Source: UPXZ01 sp964568675
GTDB taxonomy: Bacteria; Bacteroidota; Bacteroidia; Bacteroidales; Paludibacteraceae
DNA: 64,000 nucleotides
Direction: 5' to 3'
NCBI GenBank assembly: GCA_964568675.1
Contig: CAZMQV010000001.1
Coordinates: forward strand, 62,001 to 126,000
Part shown: positions 24,306 through 32,865 of the stretch, one piece after another
Numbering within the stretch: the stretch's first letter is position 1
How the letters are laid out: each line of letters begins with the position of its first letter
Notes under the pieces: generated by a model
The model's database searches: none
Told to the model about the DNA's origin: nothing
Seen by the model: the letters and a program-made list of their open reading frames with translations, nothing else
Translations under genes and position numbers: made by a program

Positions 24306-26432
24306 ATGAAACCAGATTTTAAAAGTATCAACATCGATGATTTTTCGATAGGTACAGCAATTCCCGAAATCGAAGGCTTGTGGCTCACCCCCGAACAAAT
24401 AGAGGTGAAACCAAGCTATACCAAAGAAGATTTGCAAGGCATGGAACATCTGAGTTATGCTGCCGGTATCGCGCCTTTCTTGCGTGGTCCTTACAGCACT
24501 ATGTATGTGATGCGCCCCTGGACTATTCGCCAATATGCCGGCTTCTCAACCGCCGATGAGAGTAATGCTTTCTACCGCCGCAATCTGGCAGCTGGTCAAA
24601 AAGGTCTTTCAGTAGCATTCGACCTGGCTACACACCGCGGCTACGATGCCGACCATGATCGTGTGGTAGGCGATGTAGGGAAAGCAGGTGTGTCCATCTG
24701 CTCTGTTGAAGATATGAAAGTTTTGTTTGATGGAATACCATTGAACAAAATGTCTGTTTCCATGACGATGAACGGTGCGGTTTTGCCTGTTTTGGCTTTC
24801 TATATCGTAGCCGGAATGGAACAGGGAGCAAGCCTTGAAGAGATGGCCGGTACCATACAGAATGATATTTTGAAAGAATTTATGGTGCGAAACACATACA
24901 TTTATCCGCCAAAATTCTCAATGAAAGTCATTGCGGACATCTTCGAATATACATCCAAAAATATGCCTAAATTCAACTCCATTTCTATTTCCGGTTACCA
25001 CATGCAGGAAGCGGGCGCTACTGCCGACATTGAGTTGGCCTATACGCTTGCCGATGGACTTGAGTATCTGCGCGCCGGGGTTAACGCAGGAATGGATATC
25101 GATTCGTTTGCACCCCGTTTGTCTTTCTTCTGGGCTATCGGCATGAATCATTTCATGGAAATAGCCAAGATGCGTGCTGCGCGACTGCTTTGGGCTAAAA
25201 TTGTGAAACAATTCAATCCGAAAAATCCTAAATCATTGGCACTGCGTACACACTCGCAAACTTCCGGATGGTCGCTCACCGAGCAAGATCCGTTCAATAA
25301 TGTAGGTCGTACGGCTATCGAAGCCATGGCAGCTGCATTGGGACACACGCAGTCGCTTCACACCAACGCGTTGGACGAAGCAATTGCGCTACCTACCGAT
25401 TTTTCGGCTCGTATTGCGCGAAATACACAGATTTACATTCAGGAAGAAACTGATATTACACGTCAAGTTGACCCTTGGGCAGGTTCATACTATGTAGAGT
25501 CTTTGACCAACGAAATTGCCGATAAAGCCTGGGCGCTAATTGAAGAGGTGGAAAAACTGGGAGGAATGGCTGCTGCCATCGAAACCGGTATCCCTAAAAT
25601 GCGTATCGAAGAAGCTGCGGCGCGCACACAAGCGCGTATTGACTCCGGCAATCAAGTTATCGTAGGAGTAAATCAATATCGTTTGGAAAAAGAAGACCCT
25701 ATCGATATTCTTGAAGTGGACAATACGGCAGTACGCGAGCAGCAAATTGCCCGGTTAAAATCACTTCGTGCAAATAGAGACAATGCCGCGGTGCAAAAGG
25801 CGCTCGATGCAATAACCGATTGCGTAAATACCGGAAATGGAAACTTGTTGGCATTGGCTGTTGAAGCTGCAAAGCTTCGCGCAAGTCTTGGAGAAATTTC
25901 GGATGCCTGCGAAAAAATCGTAGGACGTTATAAAGCAACCATTAGAACAATTTCAGGAGTGTATTCATCAGAAACTAAAAACGACGCGGACTTTACTCGC
26001 GCATCAGCGCTGACCGATGAGTTCGCCAAAAAAGAAGGACGTCGTCCACGCATTATGATTGCCAAAATGGGGCAAGATGGTCATGACCGAGGTGCGAAAG
26101 TAGTAGCTACCGGCTATGCCGACTGCGGATTTGATGTGGATATGGGTCCGTTGTTTCAAACACCGGCCGAAGCCGCAAAACAAGCTGTTGAAAACGATGT
26201 GCATGTACTTGGCGTTTCGTCGCTCGCGGCAGGTCATAAGACATTGGTGCCTCAGGTGATGGAGGAGCTGAAAAAACTCGGACGTGAAGATATTGTTGTC
26301 ATTGCGGGTGGGGTAATTCCTGCGCAAGATTATGATTATCTTTACAAGGCAGGTGTAGCCGCAATTTTTGGCCCTGGAACTTCGGTGGCTAAAGCGGCTT
26401 GCAGCATTATGGACATATTGCTTGAAGATTAA
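24306..26432 (+). CDS. mutB: Methylmalonyl-CoA mutase large (catalytic) subunit
   Basis: B12-dependent mutase linking succinyl-CoA and methylmalonyl-CoA. 708 residues with the substrate barrel (SYAAGIAPFLRGPYSTMY near 50-67, TLADGLEYLRAGVNAGMDID, RTHSQTSGWSLTEQDPFNN) and an intact C-terminal cobalamin domain (about 580-705): DGHDRG with axial H593, then LFQTPAEAA, SSLAAGHKTLVP and GGVIPAQDY. It partners with MutA, whose gene is two genes upstream. A clear terminator follows. No MeaB-type chaperone or epimerase gene lies in the window. Confidence 0.98.
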   Translation: MKPDFKSINIDDFSIGTAIPEIEGLWLTPEQIEVKPSYTKEDLQGMEHLSYAAGIAPFLRGPYSTMYVMRPWTIRQYAGFSTADESNAFYRRNLAAGQKGLSVAFDLATHRGYDADHDRVVGDVGKAGVSICSVEDMKVLFDGIPLNKMSVSMTMNGAVLPVLAFYIVAGMEQGASLEEMAGTIQNDILKEFMVRNTYIYPPKFSMKVIADIFEYTSKNMPKFNSISISGYHMQEAGATADIELAYTLADGLEYLRAGVNAGMDIDSFAPRLSFFWAIGMNHFMEIAKMRAARLLWAKIVKQFNPKNPKSLALRTHSQTSGWSLTEQDPFNNVGRTAIEAMAAALGHTQSLHTNALDEAIALPTDFSARIARNTQIYIQEETDITRQVDPWAGSYYVESLTNEIADKAWALIEEVEKLGGMAAAIETGIPKMRIEEAAARTQARIDSGNQVIVGVNQYRLEKEDPIDILEVDNTAVREQQIARLKSLRANRDNAAVQKALDAITDCVNTGNGNLLALAVEAAKLRASLGEISDACEKIVGRYKATIRTISGVYSSETKNDADFTRASALTDEFAKKEGRRPRIMIAKMGQDGHDRGAKVVATGYADCGFDVDMGPLFQTPAEAAKQAVENDVHVLGVSSLAAGHKTLVPQVMEELKKLGREDIVVIAGGVIPAQDYDYLYKAGVAAIFGPGTSVAKAACSIMDILLED

Positions 26433-26482
26433 GTAATTACGTTTATGTCGCCGATATAAACCTATTTATTTTGATAAGATTG

Positions 26483-26524
26483 AAAAAAACCGAATCTATC
26501 CCAAAGGATATTTTCGGTTTTTTT
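26483..26524 (+). terminator. Terminator after mutB
   Basis: AAAAAAACCGAA (26483-26494) pairs with TTCGGTTTTTTT (26513-26524) around an 18-base loop, 50 bases past the mutB stop, ending in a T-run. Confidence 0.8.
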
Positions 26525-26550
26525 GTACATGTTTCTTTATTGTTAAATAT

Positions 26551-26943
26551 TCACTTAATAAGAATCAGAATCGGTAAAAGGAAAAGAAAAATCAAACAGA
26601 AATAGACAACTGCTAAGCCATGCAAGAATGTGTAACCAAACAAAAAAATAAGGATAGCTATTGCTTGCTTGTTTTTCAGCGAATGTTTTTGTTGCCAAAC
26701 TATCAGAAGCCATCCCAAACAATACATGAATATAGATAGCTCATCACCTTGGTTGTTGGTAATAAAGCAGAAATACTTATTTTCGAGATAGCTCGAATAG
26801 CTTGTGAATACTTTTAATTGTAATATCTCGGGTTTGTACGCCTCAATAAGGGTGAAATAAACTCCAACGATTCCGGCAAGGATAGCAAGCGGGGCGACTG
26901 CAATCAATGCTTTGTCCTTTTGGCTCAATCGCGATTTATCCAT
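26551..26943 (-). CDS. Small integral membrane protein of unknown function
   Basis: 130 residues with about four hydrophobic segments: KALIAVAPLAILAGIVGVYF (10-30), LSIFMYCLGWLLIVW (68-83), AIAILIFLFGYTFLHG (94-109) and VVYFCLIFLFLLPILILIK at the C terminus. No named family recognised. Its ATG overlaps the stop of the lipoprotein gene upstream (TAATG), so the two are translationally coupled. The pair lies next to a 1-kb non-coding stretch and looks like an accessory unit. Confidence 0.6.
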   Translation of the reverse strand: MDKSRLSQKDKALIAVAPLAILAGIVGVYFTLIEAYKPEILQLKVFTSYSSYLENKYFCFITNNQGDELSIFMYCLGWLLIVWQQKHSLKNKQAIAILIFLFGYTFLHGLAVVYFCLIFLFLLPILILIK

Positions 26944-27629
26944 TATATTTTTGTGGATTTAAAGATAGTGCCGTCTTCAAGATAGAGTTCGAAACCTACA
27001 AGACCAAATTTGTGATTCCCGATAAATATTATTTTAGAATATCCCGGCGAACTCGATGGATGTTCCACTTTCACCACTTTAATATTAAAGAATGCGTATT
27101 GATAATCATCTGTTGTGGAATGATGAATAACTTTGTATTCCAGTTTTTTGTTATCTTTGCTTGTAAAAAACCATTTGTCTCCCACCTTAGCGTCATATTT
27201 CATTATAACAATTTGTTTGCCGGATGAGTTAATAAGCGCAAAGCCTTCACTGCTATTTGTTGCTTTTATTCTAATTTTTATTTTACCGTTCGAATCGATA
27301 TAGCTCGATGCTGGCTGGCCAAATAGTTCCATTGTCAAATTGTCACCAATCAAACTTTCTTTTCCTTTAAGAGAATTTGGAACTGGTATCGTAGTTTCAA
27401 AAGTTGTAATTCCATTACTGTTTTCTACTACCTTGGATTGGATGTCAGGAATGGAAGTGCCATTCATAGTTGTAATGCCTTTTGCAGTGGCTCCTACTTG
27501 GTTTTCAGCAAAATTAGTATCGCCTCCGATAGTAAGGCTTTTACCCCCGTTTTCTTTTTCGCAAGCAATGACCAGCAACATGATGAGTACCGGCATAATA
27601 AATCGGAAAGATTTGATAGTTGTTTTCAT
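26943..27629 (-). CDS. Lipoprotein of unknown function
   Basis: 228 residues with an N-terminal signal (KSFRFIMPVLIMLLVIAC) and lipobox cysteine C23, so probably anchored in a membrane facing the periplasm or surface. The mature part is rich in Thr, Ser, Lys and Gly with many short predicted strands (GKIKIRIKATNSS, KQIVIMKYDAKVGDKWFF), typical of small beta-sandwich lipoproteins of Bacteroidota. I cannot assign a family. Overlaps the following membrane-protein gene by one base. Confidence 0.65.
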   Translation of the reverse strand: MKTTIKSFRFIMPVLIMLLVIACEKENGGKSLTIGGDTNFAENQVGATAKGITTMNGTSIPDIQSKVVENSNGITTFETTIPVPNSLKGKESLIGDNLTMELFGQPASSYIDSNGKIKIRIKATNSSEGFALINSSGKQIVIMKYDAKVGDKWFFTSKDNKKLEYKVIHHSTTDDYQYAFFNIKVVKVEHPSSSPGYSKIIFIGNHKFGLVGFELYLEDGTIFKSTKI

Positions 27630-27730
27630 GATAATGTATTTTTTTAGGGTTAAGAAAATTATTTGGATAAATGATTCGGATTGTGCTCTTAAATTTGATT
27701 CACAAAAATGATAATTTTTTTTGTCATTTA

Positions 27731-27768
27731 TTTCCTGATTCGTAAAAATCTTTTCCTGATTCGTAAAA
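27731..27768. repeat. 17-bp direct repeat with 21-bp spacing
   Basis: TTTCCTGATTCGTAAAA occurs at 27731-27747 and again at 27752-27768, so the copies start exactly 21 bases apart. Confidence 0.8.
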
Positions 27769-28064
27769 TTTTATTGAGAAAGCCGGATAATGCGTGTTTA
27801 ACTCTTTCGTTTCAATTAAAGTCGAAGATTAATATAGCAATTGAGAGAAATACTCGAAATTTTTTGTTAGCTGTTTCTTTTTTCGATTCTGCATTCTTGT
27901 ACGCTGATTTTTGCTGATTATTTTCTGTACAAAAATCGGCGAGGATGCTGGATCACTCAGTCTTTGGCTATTAGCCATTAGCTTTTGGCAATTAGCTAAC
28001 GTGCCACGAACAATGGCCATCATTACCATTAATTTACGAGCTGTAACATACACTTTTGCAACTG

Positions 28065-28128
28065 AACATTTCTATTTTGTACTACAACAATAATAGAAAT
28101 GTTTCGATACAAAACTATTTTGTACTAC
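28065..28128. repeat. Inverted repeat plus overlapping direct repeat
   Basis: AACATTTCTATT (28065-28076) is the exact reverse complement of AATAGAAATGTT (28092-28103), loop 15 bases. CTATTTTGTACTAC occurs at 28072-28085 and 28115-28128. Confidence 0.75.
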
Positions 28129-28611
28129 TGTAAAATCAATATCGCAAGCTTTATTTTTTACCCTTAATCACTACGACGTGCATATCTCATACGGTGATTT
28201 GGCGTCAACAATATATCGGAATTTTAGATAGGTATATCCCTGAAATCTGTTTATTAAAAATACCTGACAAAAATCGAGATTATAAGAACTAAAGCATATC
28301 AACATTCGGTCGAGATTATCATGACAATTCATGATCGCCGATTTTTTCTGATATTTTTCTGAATAAAATTGGTAAGAGAAGATTGCAACTAGTTGATGGG
28401 GGATTTCAGAATCGGAATTATACAGCCATTCATTCCTCCCGCACAAACCGGCAGCGCTAACGCATACTGCAACAAACGTACTCTCATTCCTGTAAAACAT
28501 AAGGTGTTTTTGTGGAGAAGGTAAAGGTAGGCAGTTACGCGAAGACGATGCAAGAATGTGAAAGTGGTATGCTTGCTTTGGGAGGCTTACACGGCTTATT
28601 TGAGATGTTTA

Positions 28612-28647
28612 CAACGAAAGCTCCACTTTTCGGTGGAGCTTTCGTTG
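28612..28647 (-). terminator. Strong hairpin after transketolase gene
   Basis: A perfect 15-bp stem (CAACGAAAGCTCCAC with its complement) and a six-base loop, 17 bases past the tkt stop. It has no T-run, so it may stop transcription with help or protect the mRNA 3' end. Confidence 0.65.
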
Positions 28648-28664
28648 ATAAATTATCGTTTGTA

Positions 28665-30674
28665 TTACAACATGGATTTTACTTGATTGAAGATATTTTC
28701 GGCAGTAAATCCAAGCTTTTCGTCAAGTACATTGTATGGGGCAGAAAAACCAAATGACTCAAGACCCCAGGTTTTCCCATTCTCGCCAACCAGTCCGATA
28801 AGATTCACAGGCAATCCGGCTGTAAGGCCAAATCGTTTTATACCCAATGGTAAAACTGACTCTTGATATTCTGGGGTTTGGTTGCGGAAAAGTCCTTCAC
28901 TTGGCACCGATACGATTCTCACCTTTACACCTTCTTTGCGAAGCAGTTCGGCTCCGTCAACCAGAGTGGAAACTTCTGAACCTGACGCCAATAATACAAC
29001 ATCCGGATTGCCATCGCAGCTTACCACATATGCGCCTTTCTCGGCTTGATTTTGACTATTTCCCGGTAAGTTTTTGATGTTTTGACGCGAAAGTATCAGC
29101 GCGGTGGGTGTTTTCAAGTTTTCCATCGCCATTTTCCACGAAACGGTTGTTTCTTCTACGTCAGCCGGGCGAAGTACGAGGGTTGAGTTTTCGCCTTTGT
29201 GATTTTTTAGTTTTTCCATCAGTCGGATTTGTGCTTCTTGCTCCACAGGTTCGTGAGTTGGTCCGTCTTCGCCTACGCGGAAAGCATCGTGAGTCCAGAT
29301 GTATTTTATTGGAAGTTCCATCAATGCGGCCATACGAACAGCAGGTTTCATATAGTCGGAGAATACGAAGAATGTACCACAAGCAACATGAATGCCACCA
29401 TGGAGCGCGATGCCGTTGCACAAACAAGCCATTGTCAGTTCCGAAACTCCGGCTTGAAGGAATTTACCTGAGAAATCATCTTTTTGTAAAGCTTTTGTCT
29501 TTTTTAGAAATCCGTCTGTTTTGTCAGAGTTGCTCAGGTCAGCGCTCGATACAATCATGTTTTCTACATTTTCCGCAAGGAAACCCAATACGGTAGCCGA
29601 TGCGGCGCGAGTAGCCTGTCCGGCTTTTTGCTCTATCGTGTCCCAATTAAGAGTTTGTAAGTTTCCTGAGAAATATGATTCAAGTTTTTGAGCCAATTCG
29701 GGGTTTTCCTTAGCCCATACTTCTTTTTCAGCTTTTTTTACTTTAACCAATTCATTAAGTTCTTCTTCTCTGCGCGCATAGATTGCCTTGCTTTCTTCGA
29801 AGATAGCGAATGGTTCGTCCGGATTTCCACCCAAGTTTTTAATAGTTGCGGGAAAGTTAGCTTTTGTCGCGCTGAGTGGCTGTCCGTGTGTGTCAACTGT
29901 ATTTTCGTAGCTTTCTCCTTCGGTGGTAACGGCGCCTTTAGCCATGATTGTGTTCCCAATAATCAGAGTAGGTCTTTTTTTCTCCTTTTTAGCTTCCTTG
30001 AGGGCGGTGCGGATTTCGGTTACACTGTGTCCGTCAATTTCAATCACATTCCATCCCCAGGCTTGATATTTCATTTTTACATTTTCGCTCGTTACAAAGT
30101 TGGCGTAAGTGGAAAGTTGTACATTGTTCGAGTCGTAGAACATTATTAGATTGTCCAGCCCAAGATGTCCTGCTATTCTTCCTGCGCCTTGCGATACTTC
30201 TTCCTGAACTCCGCCATCAGAGATGTATGTGTAGATGGTTTGGTTCATTATTTCGCCAAAACGATTTTTCAGAAATTTTGCGGCGATAGCGGCGCCTACT
30301 GCATAGGTATGTCCTTGCCCTAATGGACCCGAAGTATTTTCAATTCCTCGGGCTACATCTTTTTCAGGATGTCCCGGAGTGATGCTTTCCCATTGACGAA
30401 ACTGTTTCAGATCGTCAATACTGAACTTGTTCGCAAGTGTCAAAACGGAGTAGAGCATGGGCGACATGTGTCCGGGATCTAAGAAGAAACGGTCTCTGCT
30501 TTCCCAATTTGGATTTTTTGGATCGTATTCCAGAAACTCCGAATAGAGTACATTAATAAAATCGGCACCACCCATTGACCCTCCAGGATGACCTGAATTG
30601 GCTTTTTCAACCATCGACGCACTCAATATCCGGATATTGTCGGCGGCTTTGTTTAATTCTTGTGTTGTGTTCAT
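28665..30674 (-). CDS. tkt: Transketolase
   Basis: Thiamine-diphosphate enzyme of the pentose phosphate pathway that moves two-carbon units between sugar phosphates. 669 residues in three domains: N-terminal cofactor domain (ANSGHPGGSMGGADF near 23-37, SDGGVQEEVSQGAGR near 150), middle Pyr domain (SELTMACLCNGIALHGG, THDAFRVGEDGPTHEPVEQ near 450-470 with catalytic His), and C-terminal domain. The GDG motif is SDGG, the usual variant in Bacteroidota. It starts 34 bases after the DUF6048 gene in the same direction, so it is probably the last gene of a crcB-led operon. Confidence 0.96.
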   Translation of the reverse strand: MNTTQELNKAADNIRILSASMVEKANSGHPGGSMGGADFINVLYSEFLEYDPKNPNWESRDRFFLDPGHMSPMLYSVLTLANKFSIDDLKQFRQWESITPGHPEKDVARGIENTSGPLGQGHTYAVGAAIAAKFLKNRFGEIMNQTIYTYISDGGVQEEVSQGAGRIAGHLGLDNLIMFYDSNNVQLSTYANFVTSENVKMKYQAWGWNVIEIDGHSVTEIRTALKEAKKEKKRPTLIIGNTIMAKGAVTTEGESYENTVDTHGQPLSATKANFPATIKNLGGNPDEPFAIFEESKAIYARREEELNELVKVKKAEKEVWAKENPELAQKLESYFSGNLQTLNWDTIEQKAGQATRAASATVLGFLAENVENMIVSSADLSNSDKTDGFLKKTKALQKDDFSGKFLQAGVSELTMACLCNGIALHGGIHVACGTFFVFSDYMKPAVRMAALMELPIKYIWTHDAFRVGEDGPTHEPVEQEAQIRLMEKLKNHKGENSTLVLRPADVEETTVSWKMAMENLKTPTALILSRQNIKNLPGNSQNQAEKGAYVVSCDGNPDVVLLASGSEVSTLVDGAELLRKEGVKVRIVSVPSEGLFRNQTPEYQESVLPLGIKRFGLTAGLPVNLIGLVGENGKTWGLESFGFSAPYNVLDEKLGFTAENIFNQVKSML

Positions 30675-30708
30675 AATTTATATTGTATTTTTGGTTATAA
30701 TTTTCTGT

Positions 30709-31401
30709 TTATTTAATTTTATATCCTACTGTGTAACTCATACTCCAGCCTGAGCCATTCTCAATGCCAAATCCGGGAATATACCAAGGCGTCAGCATTT
30801 CGGTTTTGGTTTTGTTTATCAGGAATTTATGTCTTACATTCCATCCCATATAAATGTTTTTGAAAACATCTACGCGGATTCCTCCAACAATTTCGAACCA
30901 AAACTTGGATGTCGGATCCGATTTCATCTCCAGAGTTTCCGTTCCTCCCCAGTAATTGTCAGTAATACTCAAATTGCTGTATGAATAATTAAATTGGCTC
31001 ATACCCAACCTGACGCCTCCAATGGCGTAGTTACTCACATTGTTGGAGTTGACTTTAGGTTTGATTATCGGCACGTCAAGTCCGAGTTTGCCAAATACAC
31101 CATAAGATTTGTATTGAATATCGTTGTCCGCTGTTTTATTTGCCCCACCGGTTCCGGCTTCTATCACCGGAAAGTATTTGTTTTTTAGATTGAGTTGGAC
31201 ATGACCTTGGAATGCGTATATGCCACTTCCCGGCAATGCCGCTTGCACCAAAGGTGCTACGTCAACCTCCAGCAGTACTCCTTGCCACAGTTTGGTGCTG
31301 TCTTTCACTTGCACGGGCTTTTTGTTTTGTGCAAACGTAGGAGCAAGATATCCGAAGATGAAAATACTACTTAATGTGATGTAACTTGAGATTCTCGACA
31401 T
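30709..31401 (-). CDS. DUF6048-like outer membrane protein
   Basis: 230 residues with a signal peptide (ending near TFAQ, residue 25) and a barrel-like mature part with alternating strands, such as FGKLGLDVPII, YAIGGVRLGMSQFNYSY and a C-terminal SMSYTVGYKIK. It resembles the DUF6048 family, which in Bacteroidota usually follows a DUF6452 lipoprotein, as here. The start overlaps the end of the DUF6452 gene by 35 bases. Function unknown; probably an envelope protein pair. Confidence 0.7.
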   Translation of the reverse strand: MSRISSYITLSSIFIFGYLAPTFAQNKKPVQVKDSTKLWQGVLLEVDVAPLVQAALPGSGIYAFQGHVQLNLKNKYFPVIEAGTGGANKTADNDIQYKSYGVFGKLGLDVPIIKPKVNSNNVSNYAIGGVRLGMSQFNYSYSNLSITDNYWGGTETLEMKSDPTSKFWFEIVGGIRVDVFKNIYMGWNVRHKFLINKTKTEMLTPWYIPGFGIENGSGWSMSYTVGYKIK

Positions 31402-31867
31402 GCGTTGTATTTACGTTTGGTGTTAAGATGGTGATGCTGTCAATGAAATGACCGGTGGTTTGAGCAGATTCAATCGTGTGAGTTCGGATGCTGCCACATT
31501 CCAGCGAAAGCACTTCCACTTTATTCTTATAGTTAATCGTGATGGTGTCAGTTATATCCCCCATTATGAATTGAAATTGCGACGCTTCGGCAAACGGATT
31601 GAGCGGCGCTTTTATGCTGTTTATATCTTTAGAATTGTTGTAGAGAAGCGAATCGGTGCCGATCCCTTGTACGGATAGTGTGCCCAAAGAAATTTTCTGC
31701 TCAGTCCATCTGCCATTAGTTAAGTTGATGGTATCGAGATAAAAACTCATACCTGTTTCTACTTTATTGCTTTTACGGCATGTTTTGTCGTTGCTACACG
31801 ACACGATTGAGCCAATCAACATTGCGATTAGCGTAATTATTACAGTGTATTTTGTTTTTTTCATCAA
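31367..31867 (-). CDS. DUF6452-like lipoprotein
   Basis: 166 residues with signal peptide and lipobox cysteine C24 (GSIVSC). A further cysteine pair (NDKTCRKSNK and SLECGSIRT) may form a disulfide. The mature part looks all-beta, consistent with DUF6452. It overlaps the upstream gene by four bases (ATGA) and the downstream DUF6048 gene by 35 bases, so all three are translated from one mRNA. Confidence 0.7.
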   Translation of the reverse strand: MMKKTKYTVIITLIAMLIGSIVSCSNDKTCRKSNKVETGMSFYLDTINLTNGRWTEQKISLGTLSVQGIGTDSLLYNNSKDINSIKAPLNPFAEASQFQFIMGDITDTITINYKNKVEVLSLECGSIRTHTIESAQTTGHFIDSITILTPNVNTTHVENLKLHHIK

Positions 31868-32373
31868 AATAGATCTTTTACTTCCGATTTCAAACTTTGT
31901 AGCGCGGCGCTGAGCGCGGTTTCGTCGGGTGTGTTATATACTTCTATAATAATGGTTGCAAGTTTAGCCGCGGGTTCATCGGCATTGCATTGTATAGCGC
32001 AGGTATTGACGAGTTGCAACAAGTTGTCGCGCGCATTGTCAATTTCTTCCCAAAGAGCCGCGCTCACGTATATTTGTTGCGAAGTATTGTGCTCGAATTC
32101 GCGTCGTATGTCGTTCAGGAGTTTGGTTTGAAGCTGAAGGCAGTTTTCGTTTATTTCGGTCTTCTGAATCAGCATGTTGTTTGGGTTCACTCTTTCGAGT
32201 AAAAGCGTGAGTCGCTCATACGCTCTTAGTCGGGTAGGAGTGATAATGGGTAAATTAGCCTTCCTAAGCTCCGTATCCCGTTTCTCGCGTTCCATCCTGA
32301 AAAGCTGATACAATAATACATAAACAACTATTACGACGATAAGCGCTGGTAACGTATATTTTAATATTTCCAT
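31864..32373 (-). CDS. Membrane-anchored helical protein of unknown function
   Basis: 169 residues. One N-terminal membrane segment (LPALIVVIVVYVLLYQLF, about 8-25) is followed by a long helical cytoplasmic part: TRLRAYERLTLLLERVNP, then LQTKLLNDIRREFEHNTSQQIYVS. This arrangement is common in a small uncharacterised Bacteroidota family (perhaps DUF7935, not certain). It lies three bases after crcB and overlaps the DUF6452 gene by four bases. Confidence 0.6.
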   Translation of the reverse strand: MEILKYTLPALIVVIVVYVLLYQLFRMEREKRDTELRKANLPIITPTRLRAYERLTLLLERVNPNNMLIQKTEINENCLQLQTKLLNDIRREFEHNTSQQIYVSAALWEEIDNARDNLLQLVNTCAIQCNADEPAAKLATIIIEVYNTPDETALSAALQSLKSEVKDLF

Positions 32374-32376
32374 TTT

Positions 32377-32748
32377 TCAGATAAGTTTCGAAATGTTTAT
32401 TCCACCAAAAACAGCGAATATTCCACCAACAATACTCAGGATTATATATAAAGCGGAGGTCAGAAATTGTCCGTTCGCTATCAGATTGAAATTTTCATTG
32501 GTGAAAGCGGAAAAGGTTGTAAATCCACCACAAAATCCGGTAATAAGCAGTAATCTGAGTTGACTTGATGGCGCATGAGTGGCAAGCACACCCACTAAAA
32601 AACCGATCAATAGACTCCCGATGATGTTCACCAAAAATGTACCTGCCGGGAATGAATGAATACTAATTTCGGTATTCAGCTTTGAGATTAAATAGCGTAA
32701 AATACTACCCAGAAATCCTCCAAATCCAACAAGCAACATCTGTTTCAT
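32377..32748 (-). CDS. crcB: Fluoride channel CrcB/Fluc
   Basis: A 123-residue membrane protein with four segments that exports fluoride as a dual-topology dimer. Conserved elements are GGFLGSILRYLIS (9-21), GTFLVNIIGSLLIGFL (about 36-51, the channel Asn) and GFCGGFTTFSAFTNE (about 72-86, with the Phe box and central sodium-site residues). First gene of a tightly packed minus-strand run ending in tkt. I looked upstream (32749-32865) for a fluoride riboswitch and saw no convincing one. Confidence 0.92.
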   Translation of the reverse strand: MKQMLLVGFGGFLGSILRYLISKLNTEISIHSFPAGTFLVNIIGSLLIGFLVGVLATHAPSSQLRLLLITGFCGGFTTFSAFTNENFNLIANGQFLTSALYIILSIVGGIFAVFGGINISKLI

Positions 32749-32865
32749 ATATAAAAATCAATTTCTATTTGCATCCTATCCATCGGGCTGTGTCTGTAAG
32801 TTCAAAATACTTCTGATGAATTAATCCGATTTGTATTGTGTTTTGAAAAATATTGGAGTTGTAAT

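Larger units (their letters stand above)
27630..28664. other. 1-kb region without a credible gene, with short repeats
   Basis: Open frames here are short and lack recognisable domains. It contains a 17-bp direct repeat with 21-bp spacing (27731-27768), an inverted repeat (28065-28103) overlapping a 14-bp direct repeat (28072-28085 and 28115-28128), and the strong hairpin after tkt (28612-28647). It may be decayed coding DNA or hold an undetected RNA gene. Confidence 0.55.

Noticed and set aside
27961..28020. Dense TTAGC/GGC palindromic words
   Set aside because: Short overlapping matches such as TGGCTATTAGCCA without consistent spacing; likely chance in low-complexity DNA.
28171..28500. 109-codon minus-strand frame in the 1-kb gap
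   Set aside because: No domain, no promoter box, odd composition; I keep only the possibility of a decayed gene.
28512..28757. 81-codon plus-strand frame
   Set aside because: Contains the tkt 3' hairpin and overlaps the tkt end.
32749..32865. Fluoride riboswitch before crcB
   Set aside because: Only a GCCCGATGGATAGG-like stretch is present; the conserved pseudoknot parts are missing.
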